This document shows, in pieces, positions 16,769-24,422 of a stretch of 64,000 bases of DNA. Source of the stretch: Armatimonadota bacterium (GTDB lineage: Bacteria; Armatimonadota; HRBIN16). Each line of letters opens with the position of its first letter. Position 1 is the stretch's first letter. The position numbers and the translations under genes were made by a program. Location: assembly GCA_026003175.1 (NCBI GenBank), contig BPGT01000002.1, forward strand, positions 682,001-746,000, written 5' to 3'. The notes under the pieces are model-generated. The model did no database searches and was not told the origin of the DNA. It worked only from the letters and a program-made list of their open reading frames with translations.

Positions 16769-16797
16769 TTGCACCTTTCTGTCGCACGCGGTAAAAT
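16769..16797 (+). promoter_or_regulatory. Sigma-70 promoter for the coiled-coil/methyltransferase pair
   Basis: TTGCAC (16769-16774) and TAAAAT (16792-16797) have a 17-base spacer. Start of transcription near 16804 leaves a 30-base leader with GGTGAATGAGGTGAG before the ATG at 16834. The 170 bases between 16664 and 16834 hold no other feature I can name. Confidence 0.6.
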
Positions 16798-16833
16798 ATG
16801 AAAGAGAAATCATGTGAAGGTGAATGAGGTGAG

Positions 16834-17172
16834 ATGGCAAGGATAGACGCCCAAACTATCATCAACCTGCTTCTGCAAGATGAGGAACTGCGGCAGCAAG
16901 TGCTGGAAGCGGTTGAGCCGGCGGAGGTCAAGCGACTCTACGAGCAGACACGTCGGATTCTGGAAAGGGTCCGCGAACTGGAGATGCGCCATGCCTACCT
17001 GGAGGCAACGGTGAAGGAGCTGCAAGCGCGTCAAAAGGAGATAGAGGAGCGAGTCAGGTTAGCCGAAGCCGTTGTCAAAGCGTTGCTGCAGGGCGCCAAG
17101 AAACTGCCCGGCGACTCCGCGCTGGGTTTTATGGTGGTGCGTAAACCGGGCAGCGATACGATGCTGAACTAG
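16834..17172 (+). CDS. Small coiled-coil protein of unknown function
   Basis: No family is recognised. The 112-residue product is highly charged. It has a short helical start (DAQTIINLLLQDEELRQQVL) and then heptad-like repeats from about residue 33 to 85 (RRILERVRELEMRHAYLEAT, then KELQARQKEIEERVRLAEAV), so a coiled coil is likely. There is no signal peptide or membrane segment. It lies 3 bases before the DNA methyltransferase gene behind its own promoter and is presumably co-transcribed. It resembles in style the coiled-coil half of the repeat protein at 20738-21907 but lacks that protein's nuclease-like tail. Confidence 0.55.
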   Translation: MARIDAQTIINLLLQDEELRQQVLEAVEPAEVKRLYEQTRRILERVRELEMRHAYLEATVKELQARQKEIEERVRLAEAVVKALLQGAKKLPGDSALGFMVVRKPGSDTMLN

Positions 17173-17175
17173 AAC

Positions 17176-18396
17176 ATGGTGGGGACGCCAGCGCGAGATA
17201 ATGCCCCGCACGATGCACTGGTTGCTTTTTGCGCTTTCGGCAAACGGACTATTGTGGGACAGACACGCGGTGTCCCCACCTATGTGAACGAGTTCTGGAC
17301 ATCCAAACAGCGTCAGGCGAACAATCTGCACGAGATTGCCTATCGCGCCTGTTTCAAACCCCAATTGCCTCGATTCTTCATAGACCTGCTCACCCGACCG
17401 GGTGAGGTAGTATATGACCCCTTCATGGGGCGCGGAACCACGCCTCTCGAATCCGCACTGATGGGGCGTATCCCTTACGGTTGCGATGTGAACCCGCTCA
17501 GCGACATCCTGACACGCCCGCGCCTGAACCCGCCGCGACTGCCCCAGATTGTGCAACGTTTGAGCGAGATAGACCTGCGTCGGTGCGATCACTACGCCGA
17601 AGAACTGGAGGCCTTCTATCACCCCGCCACGCTCACCGAAATCTGCGCCTTGCGGGAGTACCTGCTGCAACGCGAAAGGGCAGGGGAGCTGGACGACGTA
17701 GACCGCTGGATTCGGATGGTGGCGGTCAATCGGCTAACGGGGCACAGTAAGGGCTTTTTCTCGGTGTACACCTTGCCGCCCAATCAGGCGGTGTCCCTCG
17801 AGTCACAGCGCAAAATCAACGAGCGATTGGGGCAAACACCACCGCGTCGCGATGTGCGCCAAATCATCCTGAATAAGAGCCGCTCTCTGCTGCACGACTG
17901 CAACGAGGCGGTGCGTGGACAGCTCGCTACCGTTTATCCTCAATCGCTGCTGCTCACCCGACAAGCACACGACACGCCGGAGATACCTGACGAGAGCGTT
18001 TCGCTGGTGGTAACTTCCCCGCCGTTTCTGGACGTGGTAGACTACGCTCAGGATAACTGGCTGCGCTGCTGGTTCTGCGGGATAGACCCGCAGAGTGTGT
18101 CCATCACGATGGCACGCAGTGTGCATGAATGGCGTGAAGCGATGTGTCAGGTCTTCACCGAGCTCGCGCGTGTGCTGAAGCCGGACGGCTGGATAGCCTT
18201 CGAGGTAGGAGAAATAAGGGGAGGGCAGATACGGTTGGAAGAGGTAGTCATCGAGGCGGTATGCGGGTTGCCCCTGACGCCTGAGGCGGTAGTGATTAAC
18301 GATCAGCACTTTACCAAAACGGCGCACATCTGGGGAGTAAGCAACCGATCGAAGGGAACCAACACGAACCGTATCGTTTTACTGCGACGAGGGTAG
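17176..18396 (+). CDS. Site-specific DNA methyltransferase, N4-cytosine/N6-adenine type
   Basis: The 406-residue protein carries the SAM-binding motif YDPFMGRGTTPLESALMG at about residues 80-97 and the catalytic motif TSPPF at about 279-283. This order, motif I first with a long gap before motif IV, fits the alpha-like arrangement. SPP(F/Y) rather than DPPY favours N4-cytosine methylation, without proving it. The ~180 residues between the motifs (with NRLTGHSKGFFSVYTLPPNQ) would hold target recognition. No restriction endonuclease gene is adjacent. Its 3-prime end overlaps the convergent MNT gene by 18 bases. The neighbouring HEPN/MNT pair gives a small defence-like setting. It may be an orphan modification enzyme. 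Confidence 0.82.
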   Translation: MVGTPARDNAPHDALVAFCAFGKRTIVGQTRGVPTYVNEFWTSKQRQANNLHEIAYRACFKPQLPRFFIDLLTRPGEVVYDPFMGRGTTPLESALMGRIPYGCDVNPLSDILTRPRLNPPRLPQIVQRLSEIDLRRCDHYAEELEAFYHPATLTEICALREYLLQRERAGELDDVDRWIRMVAVNRLTGHSKGFFSVYTLPPNQAVSLESQRKINERLGQTPPRRDVRQIILNKSRSLLHDCNEAVRGQLATVYPQSLLLTRQAHDTPEIPDESVSLVVTSPPFLDVVDYAQDNWLRCWFCGIDPQSVSITMARSVHEWREAMCQVFTELARVLKPDGWIAFEVGEIRGGQIRLEEVVIEAVCGLPLTPEAVVINDQHFTKTAHIWGVSNRSKGTNTNRIVLLRRG

Positions 18397-18705
18397 TGCT
18401 TCCCGCTCGTAGAGCACCACGCCGACCCGCCGGATATGGTCTATCACATCGGGGTCATCGATCTGGTGGAAAAGGGAGAGGTCGAAGGTGTATGGCAGTA
18501 ACAAATCATCCAGGTCCCACGCGATGTGGTACAACACGTCCAGGGTAAGGTCTTCATCGCCCATCAGTGTCAAGTCGATATCCGAGCCCGGTTTATAGCA
18601 TCCCTTCGCACGGGAGCCGTAAAGCACCGCTCGTTGTACCTGGGGATACTTACGAAGCACCCTCTGAATTTCTTTGAGGACCTGTTCGCTTAGCCCGTGG
18701 TTCAT
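18379..18705 (-). CDS. MNT-type minimal nucleotidyltransferase (antitoxin of a HEPN/MNT pair)
   Basis: The 108-residue protein has the minimal nucleotidyltransferase signature: LYGSRAKGCYKPGSDIDL. Gly30-Ser31 is followed ten residues later by Asp42-x-Asp44, the metal-binding pair. In HEPN/MNT toxin-antitoxin systems such proteins can neutralise the HEPN toxin by adding AMP to it. The start overlaps the stop of the HEPN gene as ATGA, which gives coupled translation of toxin then antitoxin. A C-terminal FDLSLFHQIDDPDVIDHI helix is normal for the family. The end of the gene overlaps the methyltransferase gene on the other strand. Confidence 0.88.
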   Translation of the reverse strand: MNHGLSEQVLKEIQRVLRKYPQVQRAVLYGSRAKGCYKPGSDIDLTLMGDEDLTLDVLYHIAWDLDDLLLPYTFDLSLFHQIDDPDVIDHIRRVGVVLYEREALPSSQ

Positions 18706-19130
18706 CTGGACAGCTCCTCGTAAGCCAGCTGTTCCAATCGGTGTCTGAGTGACTCCATTTCGCTGGCGTAGTGCTGCAGCACGGCGTGCACGACCTGTTG
18801 TGCTACCGACTCGTTGTACGTGTGCGACGTCAGGTTACGGCTTTCTATCATTTTCATCCAGACCTCGCCGTTTGGCAGCAGTCCCTGTTTAAACGCCTCG
18901 CGGGTGGTATCCCGAGAGCCATACAGGTTCTGCACGCCGCGGCTCTCCAGAAAGTCCTTCAGCGTCTTCCATGCCAGTTCGTGGGTGTACTCAAAAGCCT
19001 GTATCAGTCCCTGTTGCTCCAGCTCTGAGAGCGGACGCTGTCGCGCCAGCTGTACAGCGTCTTGCAGTTTCGCTAGAGCACGCCGATAGTGTGTGAGCCG
19101 TTGTATCCAGCGAATATCTTGCTGGTTCAT
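18702..19130 (-). CDS. HEPN-family protein, HI0074-type nucleotidyltransferase-substrate-binding protein (toxin of a HEPN/MNT pair)
   Basis: This 142-residue, all-helical protein belongs to the HI0074 family usually paired with an MNT nucleotidyltransferase. The HEPN ribonuclease motif R-x4-H is present as Arg98 to His103 in MIESRNLTSHTYNE. AFEYTHELAWKTLKDFLESR is the conserved central helix of the family. HEPN toxins cleave RNA; here the activity is inferred from the intact motif. The ATG at 19130 has only a weak ribosome site. A TATAAT-containing dyad (19160-19192) upstream is a good candidate for autoregulation. Confidence 0.88.
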   Translation of the reverse strand: MNQQDIRWIQRLTHYRRALAKLQDAVQLARQRPLSELEQQGLIQAFEYTHELAWKTLKDFLESRGVQNLYGSRDTTREAFKQGLLPNGEVWMKMIESRNLTSHTYNESVAQQVVHAVLQHYASEMESLRHRLEQLAYEELSR

Positions 19131-19159
19131 GCCGCTTGCCTCATTGGATCGATAAGGTA

Positions 19160-19192
19160 CGCCTGCGATATTATAACATGATGTCGCAGGCG
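19160..19192 (-). promoter_or_regulatory. Operator-like inverted repeat over the -10 box of the HEPN/MNT operon
   Basis: Perfect 9-base arms CGCCTGCGA (19160-19168) and TCGCAGGCG (19184-19192) flank 15 bases. Those 15 bases include a minus-strand TATAAT (19175 to 19170). A protein bound here would block the promoter, as in conditional cooperativity of toxin-antitoxin operons. Transcription would start near 19163, about 33 bases before the HEPN ATG. Confidence 0.6.
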
Positions 19193-19225
19193 CGTGTAGC
19201 GGATTTCGTGAGAAGGTCTGTTGTG

Positions 19226-19234
19226 TGCTATAAT
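19226..19234 (+). promoter_or_regulatory. Extended -10 promoter for the amidohydrolase
   Basis: TGCTATAAT is a full extended -10 element (TG-n-TATAAT). No good -35 box is seen, as usual for this class. Transcription would start near 19241, about 46 bases before the ATG at 19287. It lies only about 35 bases from the dyad of the divergent HEPN/MNT operon. Confidence 0.55.
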
Positions 19235-19286
19235 GTGGATGCTGAGCGCACCACCAAATTCACAGAGAGTGTTACCCTGGAACAAA

Positions 19287-20573
19287 ATGCCGACAGCGAT
19301 AATCAACGTGAGTGTCTGGGACGGTGCACGCACGATCTCGCCCGGGTTCGTGTTGTGGAAGGGAGATACCATCACCGATGTGGGGCGGGCGGACGTAGTG
19401 CGTTTCTCGTCCATCGTGAAACTGTTGGATGGCAAAGGGGGATGGGTTATCCCCGGGTTAGTGGACCTGCACGTGCACGTGGACGAGGTGAAAACGCCCG
19501 AGATGTTCGTACGCTATGGGGTAACCTCTGTGCGCGATATGGGCTCCTCTCCGAAGGCAATCGCCGAATGGAGAAAAGCGTGGCGCCGGGGAGACCAGCG
19601 TCCTTACGTTTACTGGACAGGGCGCAACATCGACACGGGCAAGCCTTCCTGGTGGGAGGCAGTGGCGGTCAAAAATCCTGCCGAAGTGCCGGGCTTGCTG
19701 GAACACCTGCGCAAGCTGGGTGCGGACGGTTTCAAACTGTACGTGAACGCCGACCGTGCCACTGCGGAAGCGGTGATAGACTATGCACGGTGGAAGGGGT
19801 TGCCGGTCACCGCTCATCATGAATCAATCCCCGCCTCCGAGCTGATGCGCATGGGCATCTCAGGCATCGAGCATGCGCACTGTTTGCTGCACGAGCTGTT
19901 ACCCTCGCGCCCTCGCATCGATGAGAAGCGTAAAAGCGGTTATCTACGGGTATTTGCCGGTTTTGACCGCTTGAGCACGGAGAGCGAGCGCGTGCGCCGG
20001 CTGATGGAGCTGGCTTATGCCACCTCGGTCGTGTGGACGCCTACGCTGAGCCTGTACGACCTTCCGCCCCGGTGGAAGAGCAAGTTGCCTGCTGGTCAGC
20101 CGATACCTGCCGAATGGCGTGTAGAATGGTCACGCCCGTATTGGGATTTCCTCTCCACACGCGGCTGGACACCTGCTGATTTCGATACTGCCGAACGCGC
20201 AGTAGAGGTTTACAAACACTTTGTGCGCGAAGCGCATCGCTATGGTGTGCTGGTTGGAGCGGGTACGGATACCCCTGCACCCGGGCTTTTGCCCGGAGCC
20301 GCGTTGCACCATGAACTGCGGCTCCTGGTACAGTGTGGTTTCACGCCAGAAGAGGCACTGCGTGCCGCCACCGTGACCGCCGCGGAGGCGCTGAGACAGC
20401 GTGGCAAGATAGGTGTGCTGCAACCCGGCGCGCGAGCGGACATGCTGCTGCTAGAGAAAAACCCTCTGGAGCGGGTGGAAAACTTGCTCACCATCCGCCA
20501 GGTATACCTGCTGGGCAGAGCGGTGCAGCACCCGACAGCAAGGCGATCACCCGAGCAAGGAAATTGGCGATAG
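19287..20573 (+). CDS. Metal-dependent amidohydrolase (imidazolonepropionase/prolidase-like)
   Basis: The 428-residue protein has the amidohydrolase-superfamily layout. An N-terminal beta strand (AIINVSVWDG) leads to the metal site GLVDLHVHVDE, then a Lys in DGFKLYVN that may be carboxylated. Metal His residues follow in PVTAHHES and GIEHAHCLLHE, and the late catalytic Asp is in GVLVGAGTDTPAPG. The C-terminus (ALRAATVTAAEALRQRGKIG, GARADMLLLEKNPLE) is typical of Xaa-Pro dipeptidase- and imidazolonepropionase-related amidohydrolases. Substrate is unknown. No signal peptide is seen. The frame is open from 19221, but that start would lie upstream of the predicted transcript, so ATG 19287 is chosen. 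It has no strong ribosome site. Confidence 0.85.
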   Translation: MPTAIINVSVWDGARTISPGFVLWKGDTITDVGRADVVRFSSIVKLLDGKGGWVIPGLVDLHVHVDEVKTPEMFVRYGVTSVRDMGSSPKAIAEWRKAWRRGDQRPYVYWTGRNIDTGKPSWWEAVAVKNPAEVPGLLEHLRKLGADGFKLYVNADRATAEAVIDYARWKGLPVTAHHESIPASELMRMGISGIEHAHCLLHELLPSRPRIDEKRKSGYLRVFAGFDRLSTESERVRRLMELAYATSVVWTPTLSLYDLPPRWKSKLPAGQPIPAEWRVEWSRPYWDFLSTRGWTPADFDTAERAVEVYKHFVREAHRYGVLVGAGTDTPAPGLLPGAALHHELRLLVQCGFTPEEALRAATVTAAEALRQRGKIGVLQPGARADMLLLEKNPLERVENLLTIRQVYLLGRAVQHPTARRSPEQGNWR

Positions 20574-20678
20574 CACTATTCTCCAGAGGTGCATATCTGC
20601 TGCGTCTACAGGCTAAGTTGCACGCGGCGGCTTTGCCCCCGGGTAGTCCCTTCTGAGTAGTCAGCATGGTCACACAAA

Positions 20679-20704
20679 CGGCGGCAGGGATTTCCCTGCC
20701 GCCG
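20679..20704. terminator. Bidirectional hairpin terminator between convergent genes
   Basis: A perfect 12-bp stem (CGGCGGCAGGGA arm) with a very short loop lies between the amidohydrolase and the minus-strand coiled-coil gene. It is followed by a short A/T-rich run on the plus strand only (CATTTATT). A near-identical GGCGGCAGG hairpin occurs at 21977-22000. Confidence 0.65.
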
Positions 20705-20737
20705 CATTTATTGAGACCCGTCAGCCCAGATGGGTAC

Positions 20738-21907
20738 TCAAAACTCGTATGAGTAGTATACTAGCACCCCTTGGGCACGGGCGTACTCTTCCGCGTCCGG
20801 CTCAGACGTGAAGTGGGTAACCAGCAGAGGCACGATATTCGGGTACACCGCTTGCAACGCGCTGACCGTGCGGCGCAGGAAGCGGTCTACGTCGTTCTTG
20901 GACAGCTGCGACTTGCTCTCACCAACCAGCGTCACCCGCTCGCCGTCCCGGTAGCCCGTGCCGAAGATGTTGACCTCCAGGTAGTTCCCCTGACTGTCCT
21001 GCACGTAGCGGCGCGTGAGACGCCCTTCCACGCGGATGCCTGCGTCGCGCAGCAGGTCTGGCAGCTTCTTCATCGCCTCGTTCTCTAGGGTATATCCGAC
21101 CGTTTGCGACAACCCGCCCAGTTGTCTGCGGATATCCACGATTTCGTTTTGCATCCGACGTTGTACTTCTACCAGCTGAGCGATTTGCTCTTCGGTCCGC
21201 TTTTGTGCTTCTGCGAGTTCACGGAAGCGTTCGTCGGTCTGCTTGCGATACTCCTGGAACTCGGCATACATCTGCTGCTGTGCCTCGCGCAGTTCACGGA
21301 ACCGCTCGTCCGTCTGCTTGCGATACTCCTGGAACTCGGCATACATCTGCTGCTGTGCCTCGCGCAGTTCACGGAAGCGTTCGTCGGTCTGCTTGCGATA
21401 CTCCTGGAACTCGGCATACGCCTTTTGCTGGAACTGCGCGAGCTCCTCGACACGTTGTTCAGTGCGGCGCTGTGCCTCAGCCAGTTCACGGAAGCGTTCG
21501 TCCGTCTGCTTGCGATACTCCTGGAACTCGGCATACGCCTTTTGCTGGAACTGCGCGAGCTCCTCGACACGTTGTTCAGTGCGGCGCTGTGCCTCAGCCA
21601 GTTCACGGAAGCGTTCGTCGGTCTGCTTGCGATACTCCTGGAACTCGGCATACATCTGCTGCTGTGCCTCGCGCAGTTCACGGAACCGCTCGTCCGTCTG
21701 CTTGCGATACTCCTGGAACTCGGCATACATCTGTTGCTGCAACTGCGCCAGGTGCCTTACGGCGCTTTCGAGTGACTCTAGCCGCTTGATCACCAGGCTT
21801 TCGTACAGCTGCTGCTGAACTGAAAGGATAACCTGAGCCATCTTCTCGGCAACAGGTCTATCCATTACCGAAGTAAGTTCCTCTATTATTTGCTCCAGTG
21901 CAACCAT
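20738..21907 (-). CDS. Repeat-rich coiled-coil protein with C-terminal PD-(D/E)XK nuclease-like domain (DUF3782-like)
   Basis: The 389-residue protein has a helical start (about 1-55), then six near-identical copies of a unit beginning YAEFQEYRKQTDERFREL, and a nuclease-like tail. Some units are 25 residues and others 39, the long ones adding RRTEQRVEELAQFQQK. The tail (about 275-389) reads TLENEAMKKLPDLLRDAGI, then YLEVNIFGTGYRDGE and LVGESKSQLS. Glu/Asp followed by ExK is the core of PD-(D/E)XK folds, as in DUF3782-type proteins common in thermophiles. The repeats predict a long coiled-coil stalk. No membrane segment is seen. Its promoter contains a palindrome (21928-21956). Function is unknown. 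Confidence 0.75.
   Translation of the reverse strand: MVALEQIIEELTSVMDRPVAEKMAQVILSVQQQLYESLVIKRLESLESAVRHLAQLQQQMYAEFQEYRKQTDERFRELREAQQQMYAEFQEYRKQTDERFRELAEAQRRTEQRVEELAQFQQKAYAEFQEYRKQTDERFRELAEAQRRTEQRVEELAQFQQKAYAEFQEYRKQTDERFRELREAQQQMYAEFQEYRKQTDERFRELREAQQQMYAEFQEYRKQTDERFRELAEAQKRTEEQIAQLVEVQRRMQNEIVDIRRQLGGLSQTVGYTLENEAMKKLPDLLRDAGIRVEGRLTRRYVQDSQGNYLEVNIFGTGYRDGERVTLVGESKSQLSKNDVDRFLRRTVSALQAVYPNIVPLLVTHFTSEPDAEEYARAQGVLVYYSYEF
21201..21741 (-). repeat. Coding tandem repeats, mixed 75- and 117-base units
   Basis: Inside the coiled-coil gene the DNA itself is nearly identical between units, including third positions. Units run short-long-long-short-short-partial. Such identity implies recent duplication or gene conversion, and copy number probably varies between strains. 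Confidence 0.85.
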
Positions 21908-21927
21908 ACGGGCGCCTCCTCGCCTTC

Positions 21928-21956
21928 ATTATACCTGTTCACAAGGTGAACAACAA
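21928..21956 (-). promoter_or_regulatory. Promoter with palindromic operator for the coiled-coil repeat protein
   Basis: On the minus strand TTGTTG (21956-21951) and TATAAT (21933-21928) have a 17-base spacer. The spacer and -35 edge contain the perfect palindrome GTTCACAAGGTGAAC (21937-21951). A dimeric repressor bound there would block the promoter. Confidence 0.55.
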
Positions 21957-21976
21957 GAGAGGGGATGTGATGAATA

Positions 21977-22000
21977 AGGCGGCAGGTGTTCCTGCCGCCT
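21977..22000 (-). terminator. Hairpin terminator downstream of the sigma factor gene
   Basis: A 10-bp stem (AGGCGGCAGG arm) with a 4-base loop lies 40 bases past the rpoD stop. The following T-rich tract (TTATTC) is weak. The stem sequence nearly repeats the terminator at 20679-20704. Confidence 0.55.
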
Positions 22001-22040
22001 CATGAGGTGTATGTCAACCCGGCTGCGCCGGAGGAAAACG

Positions 22041-23093
22041 CTACATCTTGGCGAGTTCCTGCGGACCAATCTGGCGCAGTTTCTTGATGGCGCGCAGTTC
22101 AATCTGACGCACTCGCTCGCGCGTCACGCCCAGTTCTTGCCCGACTTCTTCCAGCGTACGAGCATAGCCGTCTACCAATCCATAGCGCATCCGCACGACT
22201 TCCGCTTCGCGGTCGGTGAGCTTGCTCAGTATCGCCTCTATCTGCTCACGTCGGATCATGGCGTCGGTCACGTCGGTGGGGCGAGGAGTGTTTTCTGCTT
22301 CCACGAAGTCGCCGATAGTAGAGTTGTCCTTCTCGCCCACAGGTGTCTCCAGCGACAAAGGCTCCAGCGCGACACGCATCACCTCTTCGACACGGCGAGG
22401 CGACATCTTCAACGCTCGAGCAACCTCCTCGGTGGTGGGGTCACGCTGCAGCTCCTGCCGAAGCAGGTTGCTCACCTTCACCACCTTCTGGATAATCTCC
22501 GCGACATATACAGGAATGCGGATGGTGCGCCCCTGATTGATAATAGCGCGGGCGATGGCGCGGCGAATCCACCATGTAGCGTAGGTGCTGAAGCGATAAC
22601 CGCGTCGCCAGTCGAACTTCTCCACTGCGCGAATCAACCCCAGGTTGCCTTCCTGAATCAAATCGGGCAGAGCGATGCCACGCGAAGCGTACCGCTTGGC
22701 AATGGAAACCACCAGACGCAAGTTGCTTTCTATCAGGCGCGTCTTCGCCTCCTCGTCGCCCTCCGCCACACGCTGCGCCAGCTCCACTTCTTCCTCGGGC
22801 GTTAGCAGACGTGCCTTACGCGCCTGGCGCATCCACATCTGGATTTCCTCGTCGTGCTCGTGTGCCTCGTCTTCTAGGTCATCCGACAGCAACTGTGCAT
22901 CGTTCAAGTCAGGGGCGACCGGTTCGGCAACAAGCACGTCCTCCTCCAGCAAAGAGTCGAGCACCTCGCTCTCCATATCCGCTACTTCCAGATGCTCGTC
23001 CTCCAGCGGCTCCTGCGTAGCTGTTCGCACGTTTTGCATTTTGCGCGTGCTGTTTCGCTGACTCACTCTGTTTTTCCCCTCCTCGGCGGCCAT
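22041..23093 (-). CDS. rpoD: RNA polymerase primary sigma factor (RpoD/SigA type)
   Basis: The 350-residue protein has an acidic N-terminal ~65 residues and then regions 1.2 to 4.2 of a group 1/2 sigma-70. Region 2 contains [20 protein letters not shown] and the -10 recognition/melting part [20 protein letters not shown]. Region 3 has [20 protein letters not shown]. Region 4.2 ends with the [23 protein letters not shown]. It directs RNA polymerase to TTGACA/TATAAT promoters, of which several good ones occur in this window. The large acidic region 1.1 of proteobacterial RpoD is reduced. It is flanked by a leader/promoter region upstream (to 23425) and a hairpin downstream. Confidence 0.9.
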   Translation of the reverse strand: MAAEEGKNRVSQRNSTRKMQNVRTATQEPLEDEHLEVADMESEVLDSLLEEDVLVAEPVAPDLNDAQLLSDDLEDEAHEHDEEIQMWMRQARKARLLTPEEEVELAQRVAEGDEEAKTRLIESNLRLVVSIAKRYASRGIALPDLIQEGNLGLIRAVEKFDWRRGYRFSTYATWWIRRAIARAIINQGRTIRIPVYVAEIIQKVVKVSNLLRQELQRDPTTEEVARALKMSPRRVEEVMRVALEPLSLETPVGEKDNSTIGDFVEAENTPRPTDVTDAMIRREQIEAILSKLTDREAEVVRMRYGLVDGYARTLEEVGQELGVTRERVRQIELRAIKKLRQIGPQELAKM

Positions 23094-23425
23094 GCCCGGT
23101 AATCGGGCATTTGTGCGCTATTTCACGTTTTCGATGCTGTCCTTATATTAGACACCTTTCGGTGCGAAAAGGATTTATCATTTTACCATTGTTGCCACAA
23201 ATTTCAAGTATAATTTTCTCTATGTATATTCAAATTCTTGCTTATTTGTAAGGGTTCATATTTATTTAGCCATTCTATATATATCACAGCCTGTAGTTCC
23301 TGTCAAGGGTTTTCAGGGTCTTTCGTGGAATTCTTCTCAAACTGCTCTGCCGACGCGAGAAGCACACACCATAGACATGTATTTATACGCGGGGAACCGC
23401 ATTTTTGTTTCCTTCGCATCCTAGT
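23094..23425. other. A/T-rich intergenic region upstream of the sigma factor gene
   Basis: This 330-base gap holds no convincing gene. It is unusually A/T-rich for the window (runs such as TTTATTTAG and TATATATATC). It contains the likely rpoD promoter (23180-23207). A second minus-strand TTGAAT/TATACT-like pair about 20 bases further upstream may be another start. The rest (about 23280-23425) shows nothing I can name. Confidence 0.6.
23180..23207 (-). promoter_or_regulatory. Probable promoter of the sigma factor gene
   Basis: On the minus strand TTGAAA (23207-23202) and TAAAAT (23185-23180) have a 16-base spacer. This gives a leader of about 80 bases. Confidence 0.45.
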
Positions 23426-24394
23426 TCAGTGGCAGGCGGCACCCTTTCCTTTATGAGCCGAATGCTCCTCTACAGCATCTTCGGCTGGTGGGTGCAGAGC
23501 AGCAGACTGTGCTGCACTGTGCACAGGACGTTCCTTTGCAGGGTCATACGGGTCAACGTGAATGACCACATGTGCGGGAGCCAGTTCTTGGGCGATGCGC
23601 TTCTCTAGTTCATCCGCCACCTGATGGGCTTCCAGCAGGGTTGCGTCGGTACGAAAAACGATGTGCAGGTCAATGTGGCGTGTATTGCCGGATTTGCGCG
23701 TGCGCAGGTTATGCCACGAATGGATACGGGTTTCGCCGTTGAGGATGCCTTCAATGTGCGATACCTCGGCTGTCGGCAGCTGTGCATCCATTAAGTGGTG
23801 CAGCGATTTTATCGTCAGGCTCAAGCCGATGCGCAGAATCAACGCTGCCACGCCGATAGCCACCAGGGGGTCTATTATATGCCAACCGGTCAGCCAGGTT
23901 ACTGCCAAGCCGACGAGTACTCCCAGCGAGGTATACACGTCGGTCGCCAGATGGTGGGCGTCGGCTTCCAGGGCAGGGGAGTCCTCCTCGCGTGCTACAC
24001 GAAATAGATAGCGCGACACCAGCACGTTCAGCAACACAGACATTCCCATTGCAGCGGTACCCCAGCCGAGATACTCCACCGGTTTGGGCTTGAGTATTTT
24101 CTGTATTGCCTCCACCACAATCCACACTGCTGCGCCCACAATCAGTATCGCTTCGGCGGCAGCGGAGATACTTTCCGCTTTGCCATGCCCGTAGGGATGC
24201 TCGTCATCCGGGGGGAGTTCCGCGATGCGAACCGAGATAAGAGCGATGAGCGAGGCGATGAGGTCGTTCGCTGAGTGGATGCCCTCTGCAATGATGCTAA
24301 CAGACCCCGACAGAAAGCCCACCAGCAGTTTCAGCACCACCAGGGTACTATTAGAAATGACCGATAATGTGGCTGCCAGCACTTTGCGGGACAA
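23426..24394 (-). CDS. Cation diffusion facilitator (CDF) family metal transporter
   Basis: The 322-residue protein has the CDF layout: six membrane helices and a cytoplasmic C-terminal domain. Metal-site motifs are visible in helix 2 (EGIHSANDLIAS), in HPYGHGKAES between helices 2 and 3, and in helix 5 (ADAHHLATDVYTS). An HxxxD-type motif suggests Zn or Fe/Mn efflux, but the metal cannot be told. The C-terminal domain (RTRKSGNTRHIDLHIV, VADELEKRI) is typical. A His/Lys-rich tail ends the protein. An upstream ATG (24472) would overlap csrA; instead GGAGG nine bases before a TTG at 24394 gives LSRKVLAATLSV, so TTG is the likely start. It sits at the end of the flagellar operon, 28 bases after csrA. 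Confidence 0.87.
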   Translation of the reverse strand: MSRKVLAATLSVISNSTLVVLKLLVGFLSGSVSIIAEGIHSANDLIASLIALISVRIAELPPDDEHPYGHGKAESISAAAEAILIVGAAVWIVVEAIQKILKPKPVEYLGWGTAAMGMSVLLNVLVSRYLFRVAREEDSPALEADAHHLATDVYTSLGVLVGLAVTWLTGWHIIDPLVAIGVAALILRIGLSLTIKSLHHLMDAQLPTAEVSHIEGILNGETRIHSWHNLRTRKSGNTRHIDLHIVFRTDATLLEAHQVADELEKRIAQELAPAHVVIHVDPYDPAKERPVHSAAQSAALHPPAEDAVEEHSAHKGKGAACH

Positions 24395-24422
24395 CTGGAT
24401 GCACCTCCGAGTATAACCGGCG

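Noticed and set aside
21201-21741. Regular repeats considered as a CRISPR array
   Set aside because: Units are contiguous and coding, with no unique spacers of even length and no cas genes.
21104-21818. Long plus-strand frames opposite the repeat-rich coiled-coil gene
   Set aside because: They are repeat shadows with Leu/Cys/Arg bias; the minus-strand frame has a promoter, a coherent coiled coil and a nuclease-like tail.
23238-23456. 72-codon plus-strand frame in the A/T-rich gap before rpoD
   Set aside because: No ribosome site, odd composition rich in Cys, Phe and Ser, and it runs into the CDF gene on the other strand.
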